Assembly (NCBI GenBank): GCA_036269135.1
Contig: DATASQ010000056.1
Span: 62,001 to 126,000, forward strand
Reading direction: 5' to 3'
DNA: 64,000 bases
DNA from: Palsa-343 sp036269135
GTDB lineage: Bacteria; Acidobacteriota; Terriglobia; Terriglobales; Acidobacteriaceae
Made by a program: the position numbers and the translations under genes. The notes under the pieces are model-generated. The model searched no databases. It had not been told where the DNA came from and saw only the letters and a program-made list of their open reading frames with translations. Positions 9,817-17,513 of this stretch are shown here, in pieces; within the stretch, counting starts at the first letter, position 1, and the number at the start of each line of letters is the position of its first letter.

Positions 9817-12689
9817 TTGCCACCCCGGTGGGCGGCGTAGGACGCGGGCGCGAGAGAGGCGACGGTGCTCTTCATGGGCATGTTGTTGTTGGCATTGGCG
9901 ACGCTGAGGGGCACCGAGTCGTGCTCGTGGATGGGCTGGCGCTCATTGTTGTCGTCGGGATGCTTCTCGCGATAGGGACCGGTGAGGGTCTGCGAGGCCT
10001 CATCGGCTTTGAAGCGCAGATAGCGTTCCTCATAGGCAGCGGCGTCTTTATGGTCGCCCAGGCCGGTATAGCAAAGCATCAGGTTGTAGTTGGCTTCGAG
10101 GTCTTCGGGATCGATGGTCATGGTCTGGAGAAAAGCGTCGCGCGCCTGAGCATATTTGTGCTGGAGAAACAGGACCCGGCCCAGGTCGTCGTTGACGACG
10201 CGATCTTCAGGATACTGTGCGAGCACGAGGTGCAGACGCGCGATGGCGTCGTCGTAGTCGCCATCCTGGCGCAGCACGCGGGCATAGAAATAATTGGCGC
10301 GGGCCAGCTTCGGGGCGAGCGCCAGCGCCTTGTCCAGAACCTGGCGAGCGCCGGCCATGTTGCCTTCCTGCACGCGGACGCGGCCGATGTTCACCCATCC
10401 GTCAGGATTCTTTGGGTCGATCTGTGTGACGCGGGTGAAGGCGGCTTCGGCGGCCTTGAGATCGCCCTGCAGCAGGAAGCCGATGCCATAGTCGTTCCAG
10501 CGCTGCCAGTCGGCCTTCTCCAGATCGACCTGGGCCTTCGGCACGGGCGAGCCCGCGGGGAGCACGGCGAGATCGACGTTGGACTGAGCCATGACGACGA
10601 TCGGCAGGTTGGGAATGTGTTTGATCTTCCCTGCGACCTCGCTGGTGTTACCGGTGAAGGTCATGGGCCGGTCATCGTAGTCCTTTGTGACCTGGTCGGG
10701 GCCGGTGGCATGAGACACGCCGGCGTAGGCAAACTGCGTGTTGAGCCAGGTAAATTTCCGGTAGTTAACTTTGGCCGTCAGGTGGATGTGGCCGCGCGCG
10801 TCCTTCGGAATGTGGAGGCGGAAGTGCACGGTGTCCGCGGCGCCCGGCGGGATGAGGTGGGCGTAAACCGTCGCGCGGGCCGCCCAGGCGTTGCGTTTCA
10901 GGATGGGATTGCCGTGCTCATCGATGGAGAGCGAGCGATACATGTGGGCGCCGGGCTCGACGGGCCCGCGGCCGTGATCCTCCACCATGCCGCTCCAGAA
11001 GATCACGCGGCCGTCGTCATCGGTGGCCTTCAGCTCCACCCAGCAGTCGAAGGCGTCGACGGTGCCGCCGGGAAAGAAGTGTCCCACGCCGAGAGTGCGG
11101 ACGACCACGTCGACACGGGCGGTTTCGCCGGGAATCACCTGGCCTTCCACGCGCTCCAGCGGAGCGGTAATGGGGGCGAGATTCGTCTCTCCCGTCGCGA
11201 CGGTGGGGATTTCGTTCTCCGACTCCTCGCCAACCGCGAAGGTGGTTTCCAGCTGCGGCCCCGCGTAAGCCATCGACGCAGCCTTCTTCGTGGTGAGCGG
11301 CTGGGTCTCGGGGGAGAGGGCGAAGATGTCCACGCGCACCTTGTTGGCCTTCATGAACTGCTCGGTGGCGTCGAGCTGTGTTTTGTCGCCGTTGACAAAG
11401 GGGAGGGCTGTATTCGCGGCAATAAAGCGGTGGGAGTGGATGAAGCCATCGACGTTGCCGGCGTCGTTGGAGCGGACCTCGGTCATGTGGCAGTCGACGC
11501 AGTTCTGCGGTTTGGGCGGGTAGTAGAAGGAACGCGCGCCCAGGCCGGAGACGCCGCTGGCCTGCCAGTTGTCGTAATCGTCGAAGCCGCGCACCCAGCG
11601 ATAGTGATTCACCGGGTAGTCCAGGTGAACCTTGTGGCAGACCGAGCAGTACTCGGCCACCTGGGCATCGTGCATGAAGGGACGGAGGAAGGTGCGGCGG
11701 TGCGGCTCGGGATTCTCTTCGATGAGGAAGTCGATGGTCTTGCGCAGATAGGGATTTTTGCTGGCGACGAGCTTCTGCAGCGCCGGGTATTCGAGGATGA
11801 AGTCGGCATTGCCCATCGTGCTCTTCACCCTGCGAACCGAGTGGCAGACCACGCAGCTGATGCCGACGTTGGCCTGCGCCGAATGCACGCGGGGCTCGAT
11901 GGGCGTATTGAAGTTGCCGGGGAAGAAGAGCGCGGCATCATGGCAGCCGGCACACCATTTCGAGGCCTGCACGCCATCCACCTGCTGCATATAGACGATG
12001 GCCTGGCGGTACCACTGATTATTGAAGGACGAGAAGTGGTGGGCGGAGCTGTCCCATTCCTTATAGATGTCGGCGTGGCACTGCTTGCAGGTGGCCGAGT
12101 CCATGAAGTAGTCCTCGGGGACTACTTTGCCGGTGTTGGTCTGGGCGGAGCTGGGGAAGAAGGGACTTTTCGGGCCGCCGCCTTCGCCGTCCATGGAAGC
12201 CGGGGCGATGGACGGATTGTGAATCACATAGGCGCGCTGCCAGGGAACCGTGCGCTCCCACCAGGCTCCATAAGCGACGGCGGCCACCAGGGCGAGGCAG
12301 GCCGCGATGCGCACAACGGTCCGGACGGTCGTGCCCTGGAGCCAGCCGCGGTGGGCGATCCAGACGGAGAGCAGGACGGCGCAGGCCAGCGCCGAGAGGG
12401 CTTCGTGCGTATAGAGGAGGGGCCAGTCATTGCGGCGGGCGCCGGTGAAGAGAATGGCACCGCCCACGAGTCCGCCGGCGAGAAAGACCAGCCAGCCGAT
12501 TTTCTCGACGCCCGTGCGTCCGCGCAGCAGGCGCGTGGCCCAGGGAATGCCGAGCACGACGAAGGCGGCGCCGCCGAAGATATGGAAGACGACGATCGCT
12601 TCGTAATAGAGAGTGGCCGTGGGGAAGGCAACGAGGTAGACGGCGCTCGCCGCCAGGGCAACAGCCGCCGCAATCAGCAATCTTCTCAT
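9813..12689 (-). CDS. Membrane-anchored pentaheme c-type cytochrome with TPR domain
   Basis: About 958 residues from the ATG at 12689; an in-frame codon at 12797 gives a longer, less likely start. Residues 1-140 hold about five hydrophobic helices resembling a small membrane domain. Five CxxCH heme sites follow: CKQCH (201-205), CAGCH (246-250), CVVCH (279-283), CSVCH (348-352) and CVDCH (397-401). The middle is beta-rich, and the C-terminus has several TPR units (AARQVLDKALALAPK, ARDAFLQTMTIDPED). It should be exported and carry heme for electron transfer in the periplasm. Spacing of the heme sites resembles cytochrome c552/c554-like proteins. It forms an operon with the CRTAC1 gene downstream. 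Confidence 0.87.
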   Translation of the reverse strand: MRRLLIAAAVALAASAVYLVAFPTATLYYEAIVVFHIFGGAAFVVLGIPWATRLLRGRTGVEKIGWLVFLAGGLVGGAILFTGARRNDWPLLYTHEALSALACAVLLSVWIAHRGWLQGTTVRTVVRIAACLALVAAVAYGAWWERTVPWQRAYVIHNPSIAPASMDGEGGGPKSPFFPSSAQTNTGKVVPEDYFMDSATCKQCHADIYKEWDSSAHHFSSFNNQWYRQAIVYMQQVDGVQASKWCAGCHDAALFFPGNFNTPIEPRVHSAQANVGISCVVCHSVRRVKSTMGNADFILEYPALQKLVASKNPYLRKTIDFLIEENPEPHRRTFLRPFMHDAQVAEYCSVCHKVHLDYPVNHYRWVRGFDDYDNWQASGVSGLGARSFYYPPKPQNCVDCHMTEVRSNDAGNVDGFIHSHRFIAANTALPFVNGDKTQLDATEQFMKANKVRVDIFALSPETQPLTTKKAASMAYAGPQLETTFAVGEESENEIPTVATGETNLAPITAPLERVEGQVIPGETARVDVVVRTLGVGHFFPGGTVDAFDCWVELKATDDDGRVIFWSGMVEDHGRGPVEPGAHMYRSLSIDEHGNPILKRNAWAARATVYAHLIPPGAADTVHFRLHIPKDARGHIHLTAKVNYRKFTWLNTQFAYAGVSHATGPDQVTKDYDDRPMTFTGNTSEVAGKIKHIPNLPIVVMAQSNVDLAVLPAGSPVPKAQVDLEKADWQRWNDYGIGFLLQGDLKAAEAAFTRVTQIDPKNPDGWVNIGRVRVQEGNMAGARQVLDKALALAPKLARANYFYARVLRQDGDYDDAIARLHLVLAQYPEDRVVNDDLGRVLFLQHKYAQARDAFLQTMTIDPEDLEANYNLMLCYTGLGDHKDAAAYEERYLRFKADEASQTLTGPYREKHPDDNNERQPIHEHDSVPLSVANANNNMPMKSTVASLAPASYAAHRGGN

Positions 12690-12813
12690 GGAGATGCTTC
12701 CGCTCCGGACCTGCTTGTCAGTGTGTCGCGCGGGCGCCTCTTGAGAACCCGAACGGCAGGAGCATCGTAGCGGTCGGAGAAGGCCGCTGACATCCATCTT
12801 TGGGTGGATATTG

Positions 12814-12885
12814 GGGACTGCCCCATCAGGTGGGACTGGCCCATCAGGCGGGACTGGCCGTCCAGGCGGGACTGGCCGTCCAGGC
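12814..12885. repeat. Four tandem copies of an 18-bp unit
   Basis: The unit GGGACTGGCCGTCCAGGC occurs four times without spacing. The first two copies have CCATCAG instead of CGTCCAG in the second half, and copies 3 and 4 are identical. It lies in the 222-base gap upstream of the cytochrome operon and downstream of the VOC gene. Confidence 0.85.
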
Positions 12886-12911
12886 GATGGGGCCTTGCGG
12901 CCCTTAAGAGA

Positions 12912-13703
12912 TCACGCAGGGCCCTCCGGGGCGAAGAGGGCAAAGACGGCTCCCTGGGGATCGGTGAGCACGGAGAAGTGCAGCTGGCCTTCCACCACCA
13001 TGGGGGGCACCTTCATGCCCGCACCGAGAGCGACCGCATGCGCGGTCTGGGACTCGCAGCTCTCGCACTGAAAATAGCCGAGCCAGTGCGGGGGAACGCC
13101 GGGCGGCAGGCTGCGCTCGCTGGGCATGCCGCCGATGAACTGATCGAGGTTTTTGATGTGCAGATAGCCGGCGGGATCTTTGTCCTTGCCGAGGACGAAC
13201 TCCCAGCCGAACAGGTCGCCATAGAATTTCGCGGCGAGCTGGCGGTCGGGGGTCTGCAAATCCGCCCAGCAGAAGGCGCCGTTTTCGGCGACGATGCCCA
13301 TGCCCCGGTGGCCGCCAGGCTGAAAGATGGCAAAGATGGCGCCCACGGGATCGCGGATGGCGGCCATGCGCCCGACACCGGGGATGTCCATGGCGGGCGA
13401 GAGGGGCTGGCCGCCGAGTTCGAGAGCGCGGCTCACGGCTTCATCGGCATTGGCCACGGCAACGTAGAGGAGCCAGTGGGCGGGGATGCCGAGCACCTGA
13501 TCTTCGGGCTTCATGGGGTAGGCGGCGCAGACGTCGCGATCCCCGTGGAGGAACATGGTGTAGATGAAATCTCTTCCCATGGGAATATCGCAGGGGCGCC
13601 AGCCGAACAGGGCGCCGTAGAAATGTTTCGCAGCGGAGGGGTCCGTGGTGGCGAGCTCTATCCAGACAAAATTCCCGGCGGGATGCTGGTCGAGGTTGGG
13701 CAT
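12912..13703 (-). CDS. Two-domain VOC family protein
   Basis: A 263-residue protein made of two glyoxalase/bleomycin-resistance (VOC) domains. The first begins at GNFVWIELATTDPSAAKHFYGALFGW and the second at GAFCWADLQTPDRQLAAKFYGDLFGW. The layout matches the CFP30B/27-kDa antigen-like group of VOC proteins. VOC folds bind a divalent metal and act in lyase, dioxygenase or binding roles; the substrate here is unknown. It is divergent from an ArsR regulator 74 bases away, which may control it. Confidence 0.83.
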   Translation of the reverse strand: MPNLDQHPAGNFVWIELATTDPSAAKHFYGALFGWRPCDIPMGRDFIYTMFLHGDRDVCAAYPMKPEDQVLGIPAHWLLYVAVANADEAVSRALELGGQPLSPAMDIPGVGRMAAIRDPVGAIFAIFQPGGHRGMGIVAENGAFCWADLQTPDRQLAAKFYGDLFGWEFVLGKDKDPAGYLHIKNLDQFIGGMPSERSLPPGVPPHWLGYFQCESCESQTAHAVALGAGMKVPPMVVEGQLHFSVLTDPQGAVFALFAPEGPA

Positions 13704-13777
13704 GGCGAGGATTGTAGGATGGGCCGGCCTGGACGGGAAATAAAATTACCGGGCTGCAGGATTACTCTAAGGGAACC

Positions 13778-14077
13778 ATGAGCCAGGCCGGGGCAAAAAG
13801 AGTACGGCTGACGGAGCGGCAGCTGGGCCTGATCGCGCGGGCGCTGGCCGATCCCCGGCGGTACGCCATTCTGGAGCAGATCGGAAAATCGCGGGGCTCG
13901 GTGCCCTGTTCCGCGCTGCGCGCCTGCCAGCCGGTGACCGCGGCCACCCTGTCGCACCATATGAAGGAGCTGGAAACGGCCGGCCTCATTCGCATTACGC
14001 GGGAGGGCAAGTTCGCCCACCTGGAGCTGGATCGGGAGATCTGGCATGCGTATCTCGACCGCCTGAGCAGGATTTAA
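13778..14077 (+). CDS. ArsR family transcriptional regulator
   Basis: A 99-residue winged-helix repressor of the ArsR/SmtB type. The region LGLIARALADPRRYAILEQI is the family dimer/first helix segment and AATLSHHMKELETAGLIRI is the HTH recognition helix, with the wing REGKFAHLEL after it. Metal-site cysteine pairs of the classic ArsR type are absent; the only cysteines are near PCSALRACQ, so it may sense something other than arsenite. AAGGGAACC precedes the ATG. A palindrome downstream, before the SDR gene, is a likely operator. Confidence 0.87.
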   Translation: MSQAGAKRVRLTERQLGLIARALADPRRYAILEQIGKSRGSVPCSALRACQPVTAATLSHHMKELETAGLIRITREGKFAHLELDREIWHAYLDRLSRI

Positions 14078-14122
14078 CGCTTTCCGCTGAACCCTTCCCC
14101 CGGTCCCTCTCATCTATTTGAT

Positions 14123-14142
14123 ACTTCGATGAATGTCGAAGT
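14123..14142 (+). promoter_or_regulatory. Perfect inverted repeat, candidate ArsR operator
   Basis: ACTTCGA and TCGAAGT are perfect arms around a 6-base spacer, 24 bases before the SDR start codon and just upstream of its AGGAGGG ribosome site. ArsR-family operators are short dyads of this kind, and the arsR-like gene is immediately upstream. The assignment is an inference. Confidence 0.5.
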
Positions 14143-14166
14143 GAGAGACATGCGAGGAGGGATCGA

Positions 14167-14913
14167 ATGAGCAGACTGACGAATAAGGTGGCGGTGGTGA
14201 CGGGCGCTTCGAAGGGGATTGGCGCAGCGATTGCGAAAGGGCTGGCCGCGGAAGGCGCCTCGGTGGTGGTGAATTACGCCTCCAGCCGGGAAGGCGCGGA
14301 TCGGGTGGTGAAAGACATCACGGCGGGCGGCGGGAAAGCCATCGCGGTGCAGGGCGACGTGGCGAAATCCGCCGATGTGGAGCGGCTGTTTGCGGAGACG
14401 CGGAAGGCGTTTGGACGGGTGGACGTGCTGGTCAACAACGCCGGCGTTTACGAGTTCGCGCCGCTGGGCGACGTGACCGAGAAGCAGTTTCATCGCATGT
14501 TCGACACCAATGTGCTGGGGCTGATCCTGGCCACGCAGGAAGCGGCAAAGCATTTCGCCGAGGGCGGATCGGTGATCAATATTGGCTCGGTTGCCTCCAC
14601 GCTGACGCCTCCCACGAGTGCGGTCTACACAGCGACGAAGGGAGCGGTGGATGCGGTCACGCGGGTTCTCGCGAAGGAGCTGGGGCCGAAGAAGATCCGG
14701 GTGAACTCGATCAATCCTGGCGGCGTGGAGACTGAAGGCTTCCACACGGCGGGCTTCGCGGGCAGCGATTTCGAGAAAAACATGGTTGCGCAGACGCCGC
14801 TGGGCCGGCTGGGGCAGCCGCAGGATATCGCGCCTATCGCGGTCTTCCTCGCCTCGGAAGAGTCGGGATGGCTGACCGGCGAGACGCTGCTGGCCTCCGG
14901 CGGCATGCGCTAA
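14167..14913 (+). CDS. SDR family oxidoreductase (FabG-like)
   Basis: A 248-residue classical short-chain dehydrogenase of normal length. It has the cofactor motif TGASKGIGAAIAKGLA near residue 15, NNAGVYEF near 92, catalytic Ser in the GSVAS block, and YTATKGAVD with the catalytic Tyr and Lys near 153-157. The C-terminal GETLLASGGMR is typical of FabG-like enzymes. AGGAGG lies just upstream of the ATG. The substrate is unknown. It sits downstream of the ArsR gene and probably belongs to its regulon. Confidence 0.9.
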   Translation: MSRLTNKVAVVTGASKGIGAAIAKGLAAEGASVVVNYASSREGADRVVKDITAGGGKAIAVQGDVAKSADVERLFAETRKAFGRVDVLVNNAGVYEFAPLGDVTEKQFHRMFDTNVLGLILATQEAAKHFAEGGSVINIGSVASTLTPPTSAVYTATKGAVDAVTRVLAKELGPKKIRVNSINPGGVETEGFHTAGFAGSDFEKNMVAQTPLGRLGQPQDIAPIAVFLASEESGWLTGETLLASGGMR

Positions 14914-14929
14914 GCAGGAGAAATCCCGC

Positions 14930-16537
14930 TCAGGGCAACAGACCTGGGCGGGACGGCCCGGCTTCGGTCGCGTGTTTGCGCAGAATTACGCGACAGTCGG
15001 TCCGCCAGCGCTCATCGACGGCCAGGAAGTGCCATGGAATGGCGGGGGACAGGTGACGCAGGATCGCCTCGTTGGCAGGATGAATGTGCAGGGCCGGCGC
15101 GACCAGAAACAGTAGCGGATCTTCCGCGGACAGCTCGACGCCGGGGAAGTAGCCACGGCGCGCGATCTCTCCGGCGCGGTGCAAGGTGCGCACCCGGGCC
15201 CAGTAGTCGAGGGCCTGCAGCGGCAGATGCAGATCGTCATCGGCTTTGAGCTCGAGGACAGCGAGGCGGCCTTGCCGCGTGACGGTGAGGAGATCGAGCA
15301 GAGTTCGGCTGGCCGAGGCAAAGGCGGGAACCTGGGAGTAGACCGGAGCGCCGTTCGTGCCGCCGGCAAAGTCCGCGCCCAGCAACGATAAATCCCGGCG
15401 AAGCACGGACTCCAGCCAGCGCTCGGGCTGGAGCCGGTAGAGCGGGTCGCGCGCCAGGCCGTCGCAGGCGCGGCTGCGGAACAGGCGATCGATCAGGTCG
15501 AGAAAGAGATCCTCTGTGGTTTCGTCGAGGAGAGTCTCGCTGGGGCCGGCGCCAAAATAGATCGCATCGTGCCGGGCGAAGGAGCCGGGGGCAAGCCCAT
15601 GGCGCACGCGCGCGTATTCGAGCCCGTGCAGCGAGAAGCCCACCTGCGTGGCGCTGTGGGCGCGCATCTCCGTGGCGGCCAGCAGTTCCGGGGGCAGCAG
15701 CGCATGGAGATGATCGATGCCGAGACGGCAGCGATCGAGGGCCGCCTGGGGGTCGAAGGCGTGCGGACACTGAATGTCGAGGTTGCCGTCCTGCGCGATG
15801 GAGCATGCGGTCAGCTCCGCGGTCGAAGGATGCAGCTCCCACAGCTCCCACTGGGCCAGGCCCGGGTTGAGCCACGCCATCCGCGCCCGGGCCACGGCGG
15901 CGCTGCCGGCCGGAACGACGAGCTTGAGTCCGTGGACGACGCGGCGATTCGCATGCTCGCGGCAATACGCCAGCCAGAGAAGCCCCAGAGTCAGAGAGCC
16001 TTCGATGACGGACGGCGGTTCTTCGGGGCCGACGCCGGTGATCGCCCAGGCCGATTGGCCCCGGACCAGCAAGCCTCGCGCGTACGCGGGACCGAAGCTG
16101 TGCTCCAGATCCATGGCGGAGCGGAAGGATTCGGGCTTCCACTCGGGAAATTGCGCAGCCAGCGCCTGTTCCAGCGTCCGTTGATAACGGCGGCGGGCGG
16201 TGTCCCTGGCTGTCGGGGTACGGAAATCCGGATCGGGGACGAGGGTGAGGATCTGGGGGCGGCTCTGGCCAAAGCGGCGCGTTTCGAGGCGCAGAGTATC
16301 CCGGCGCGGCTGCAGACCGTAAACCGTCCGGACGAGATTGCGCTCCGCGGACCAGAGATGGAGGAGGCAGCGGCCGCGGTCGGCGGTGATGGAGCAATGG
16401 TCGAGGCGAAGATCGAACAGCAGCTGGCCGTCTTCCATGACTACGGCGCGGGGATGATCGGCGAGGAAGGCCTCAATCGACCGGGCCAGACTGGCAGCGG
16501 GAAGAGGCGCGTGGGTGGAAGCTGCGGCGGCGGGCAT
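14930..16537 (-). CDS. Uncharacterised protein with a PD-(D/E)XK nuclease-like C-terminus
   Basis: A 535-residue cytoplasmic protein that I cannot assign to a named family. The first two thirds have no recognised motif. Residues 369-450 look like a restriction-endonuclease-type core: QPERWLESVLRRD, then LLDLLTV (Asp415), RLAVLELKA (Glu429-Leu-Lys431) and LPLQALDYWARV (Gln441). The D-x13-E-x-K spacing with a following Q-rich helix fits PD-(D/E)XK enzymes. Whether it cuts DNA is an inference; no methyltransferase or helicase is adjacent. The gene is monocistronic and convergent with the SDR gene. Confidence 0.6.
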   Translation of the reverse strand: MPAAAASTHAPLPAASLARSIEAFLADHPRAVVMEDGQLLFDLRLDHCSITADRGRCLLHLWSAERNLVRTVYGLQPRRDTLRLETRRFGQSRPQILTLVPDPDFRTPTARDTARRRYQRTLEQALAAQFPEWKPESFRSAMDLEHSFGPAYARGLLVRGQSAWAITGVGPEEPPSVIEGSLTLGLLWLAYCREHANRRVVHGLKLVVPAGSAAVARARMAWLNPGLAQWELWELHPSTAELTACSIAQDGNLDIQCPHAFDPQAALDRCRLGIDHLHALLPPELLAATEMRAHSATQVGFSLHGLEYARVRHGLAPGSFARHDAIYFGAGPSETLLDETTEDLFLDLIDRLFRSRACDGLARDPLYRLQPERWLESVLRRDLSLLGADFAGGTNGAPVYSQVPAFASASRTLLDLLTVTRQGRLAVLELKADDDLHLPLQALDYWARVRTLHRAGEIARRGYFPGVELSAEDPLLFLVAPALHIHPANEAILRHLSPAIPWHFLAVDERWRTDCRVILRKHATEAGPSRPGLLP

Positions 16538-16582
16538 CTGCTTCGATGGTCCGCGCCGGCAGTCGGCGAGGCAAGCAAAACC

Positions 16583-17131
16583 TTACCAGGTCCGGCTCTT
16601 TCGTAATTCCTGGATGTGCGCGAGGTGGTGGCGGGAGTGCCAGTCGTAGAGCGCTACGGCCTCGGCGATGGACTGGCGGCCGTTTTCCGGGTGGGTGTAG
16701 CCGCGCTGCCACTGGTCTTCGGTCAGCGAGCGCAGAAGCAGCGTCCACCGGCCATGCAGGGCTTCGATCAAATCAAGGGAGACCTGCAGGGGCGCGGTGC
16801 GCGCGTCCGGTAGCTCGGCCCAGGCTTTTTCGTTGTAAGGCTTGATGGTCGGCCAGTCTTCGGTGAGGGCCAGGCGAATGCGGACATAGGCATTCATGTG
16901 GCTGTCGGCGACATGATGCACCAGCTGGCGGACGGTCCAGCCGCCCTGGCGGTAGGGCGTGTCGAGCTGTGCGTCGCTCAGACCCTGGACGGCGGAACGC
17001 AGGTTCTGCGGAAGAGCCGCCAGTGTGGCGATCGAGCCGCGAGGGTCGGTGAGATTGGCGGCGGCGCGGTTGTACCTGCCGATTGGGAAACGAGGGTCTT
17101 TTTCCGTGGAGGCGACGGGCAGCGTGCTCAT
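16583..17131 (-). CDS. DinB/YfiT family putative metal-dependent hydrolase
   Basis: About 182 residues from the ATG at 17131; a longer frame exists upstream but its extra residues have no family character. It shows the DinB-superfamily metal site histidines in QLVHHVADSHMN (helix 2) and YDWHSRHHLAHI (C-terminal helix). The start RFPIGRYN and the GGWTVRQLVHH block match the YfiT/BstA branch, whose characterised member is a bacillithiol S-transferase. Bacillithiol use in this organism is not shown, so the exact activity is open. Confidence 0.8.
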   Translation of the reverse strand: MSTLPVASTEKDPRFPIGRYNRAAANLTDPRGSIATLAALPQNLRSAVQGLSDAQLDTPYRQGGWTVRQLVHHVADSHMNAYVRIRLALTEDWPTIKPYNEKAWAELPDARTAPLQVSLDLIEALHGRWTLLLRSLTEDQWQRGYTHPENGRQSIAEAVALYDWHSRHHLAHIQELRKSRTW

Positions 17132-17246
17132 ACACCGGAAGGTACAACGATTCGGAGGGGGGGACAAGACGGGGCCGGCCCGGTTTGCCGGCGGACGGCA
17201 ATCCCTGGACCGTGGGCGATGCGACGGAAGAGACGACAACCCGGCG

Positions 17247-17378
17247 TTAGCTATGCGGGTGGTTCGGCGTGCCGTTGTGGGTCTTGTGGTGTTTGTGGTG
17301 TTTGGTGTGGTGATTCGTGGCCGCGAAGGCCGATCCGGAGAACGCCAGCAGCAGGGCGACGAGCACGAACTTCTTCAT
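17247..17378 (-). CDS. 43-residue exported His-rich peptide
   Basis: An ATG at 17378 opens 43 codons to a TAA at 17247-17249. Residues 1-20 form a clean signal peptide (MKKFVLVALLLAFSGSAFAA). The mature part of about 23 residues holds 9 histidines (NHHTKHHKHHKTHNG and further) plus several Lys, with no Cys. Metal or proton binding in the periplasm is a plausible role, but there is no direct evidence. No strong Shine-Dalgarno is visible, which lowers confidence; the textbook signal peptide is the main support. It is divergent from tldD. Confidence 0.6.
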   Translation of the reverse strand: MKKFVLVALLLAFSGSAFAATNHHTKHHKHHKTHNGTPNHPHS

Positions 17379-17513
17379 GGGTATGAGCATGACACGACCC
17401 GGTATCGACGGCACAGGTAAATCTAATTAAGAATCAAAGAAGCAACAGGAGTGGACGTTACTGCGGTGACGCGCTCTCGGGTTGGAATGGGAGCGGGTGA
17501 GAGGGGACTGAGG

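Noticed and set aside
9828..12770. A very long open frame antisense to the cytochrome gene
   Set aside because: It lies wholly over a gene with five CxxCH sites and a signal segment; the antisense text is Gly/Ala/Val-rich with no domain, as is usual for high-GC shadow frames.
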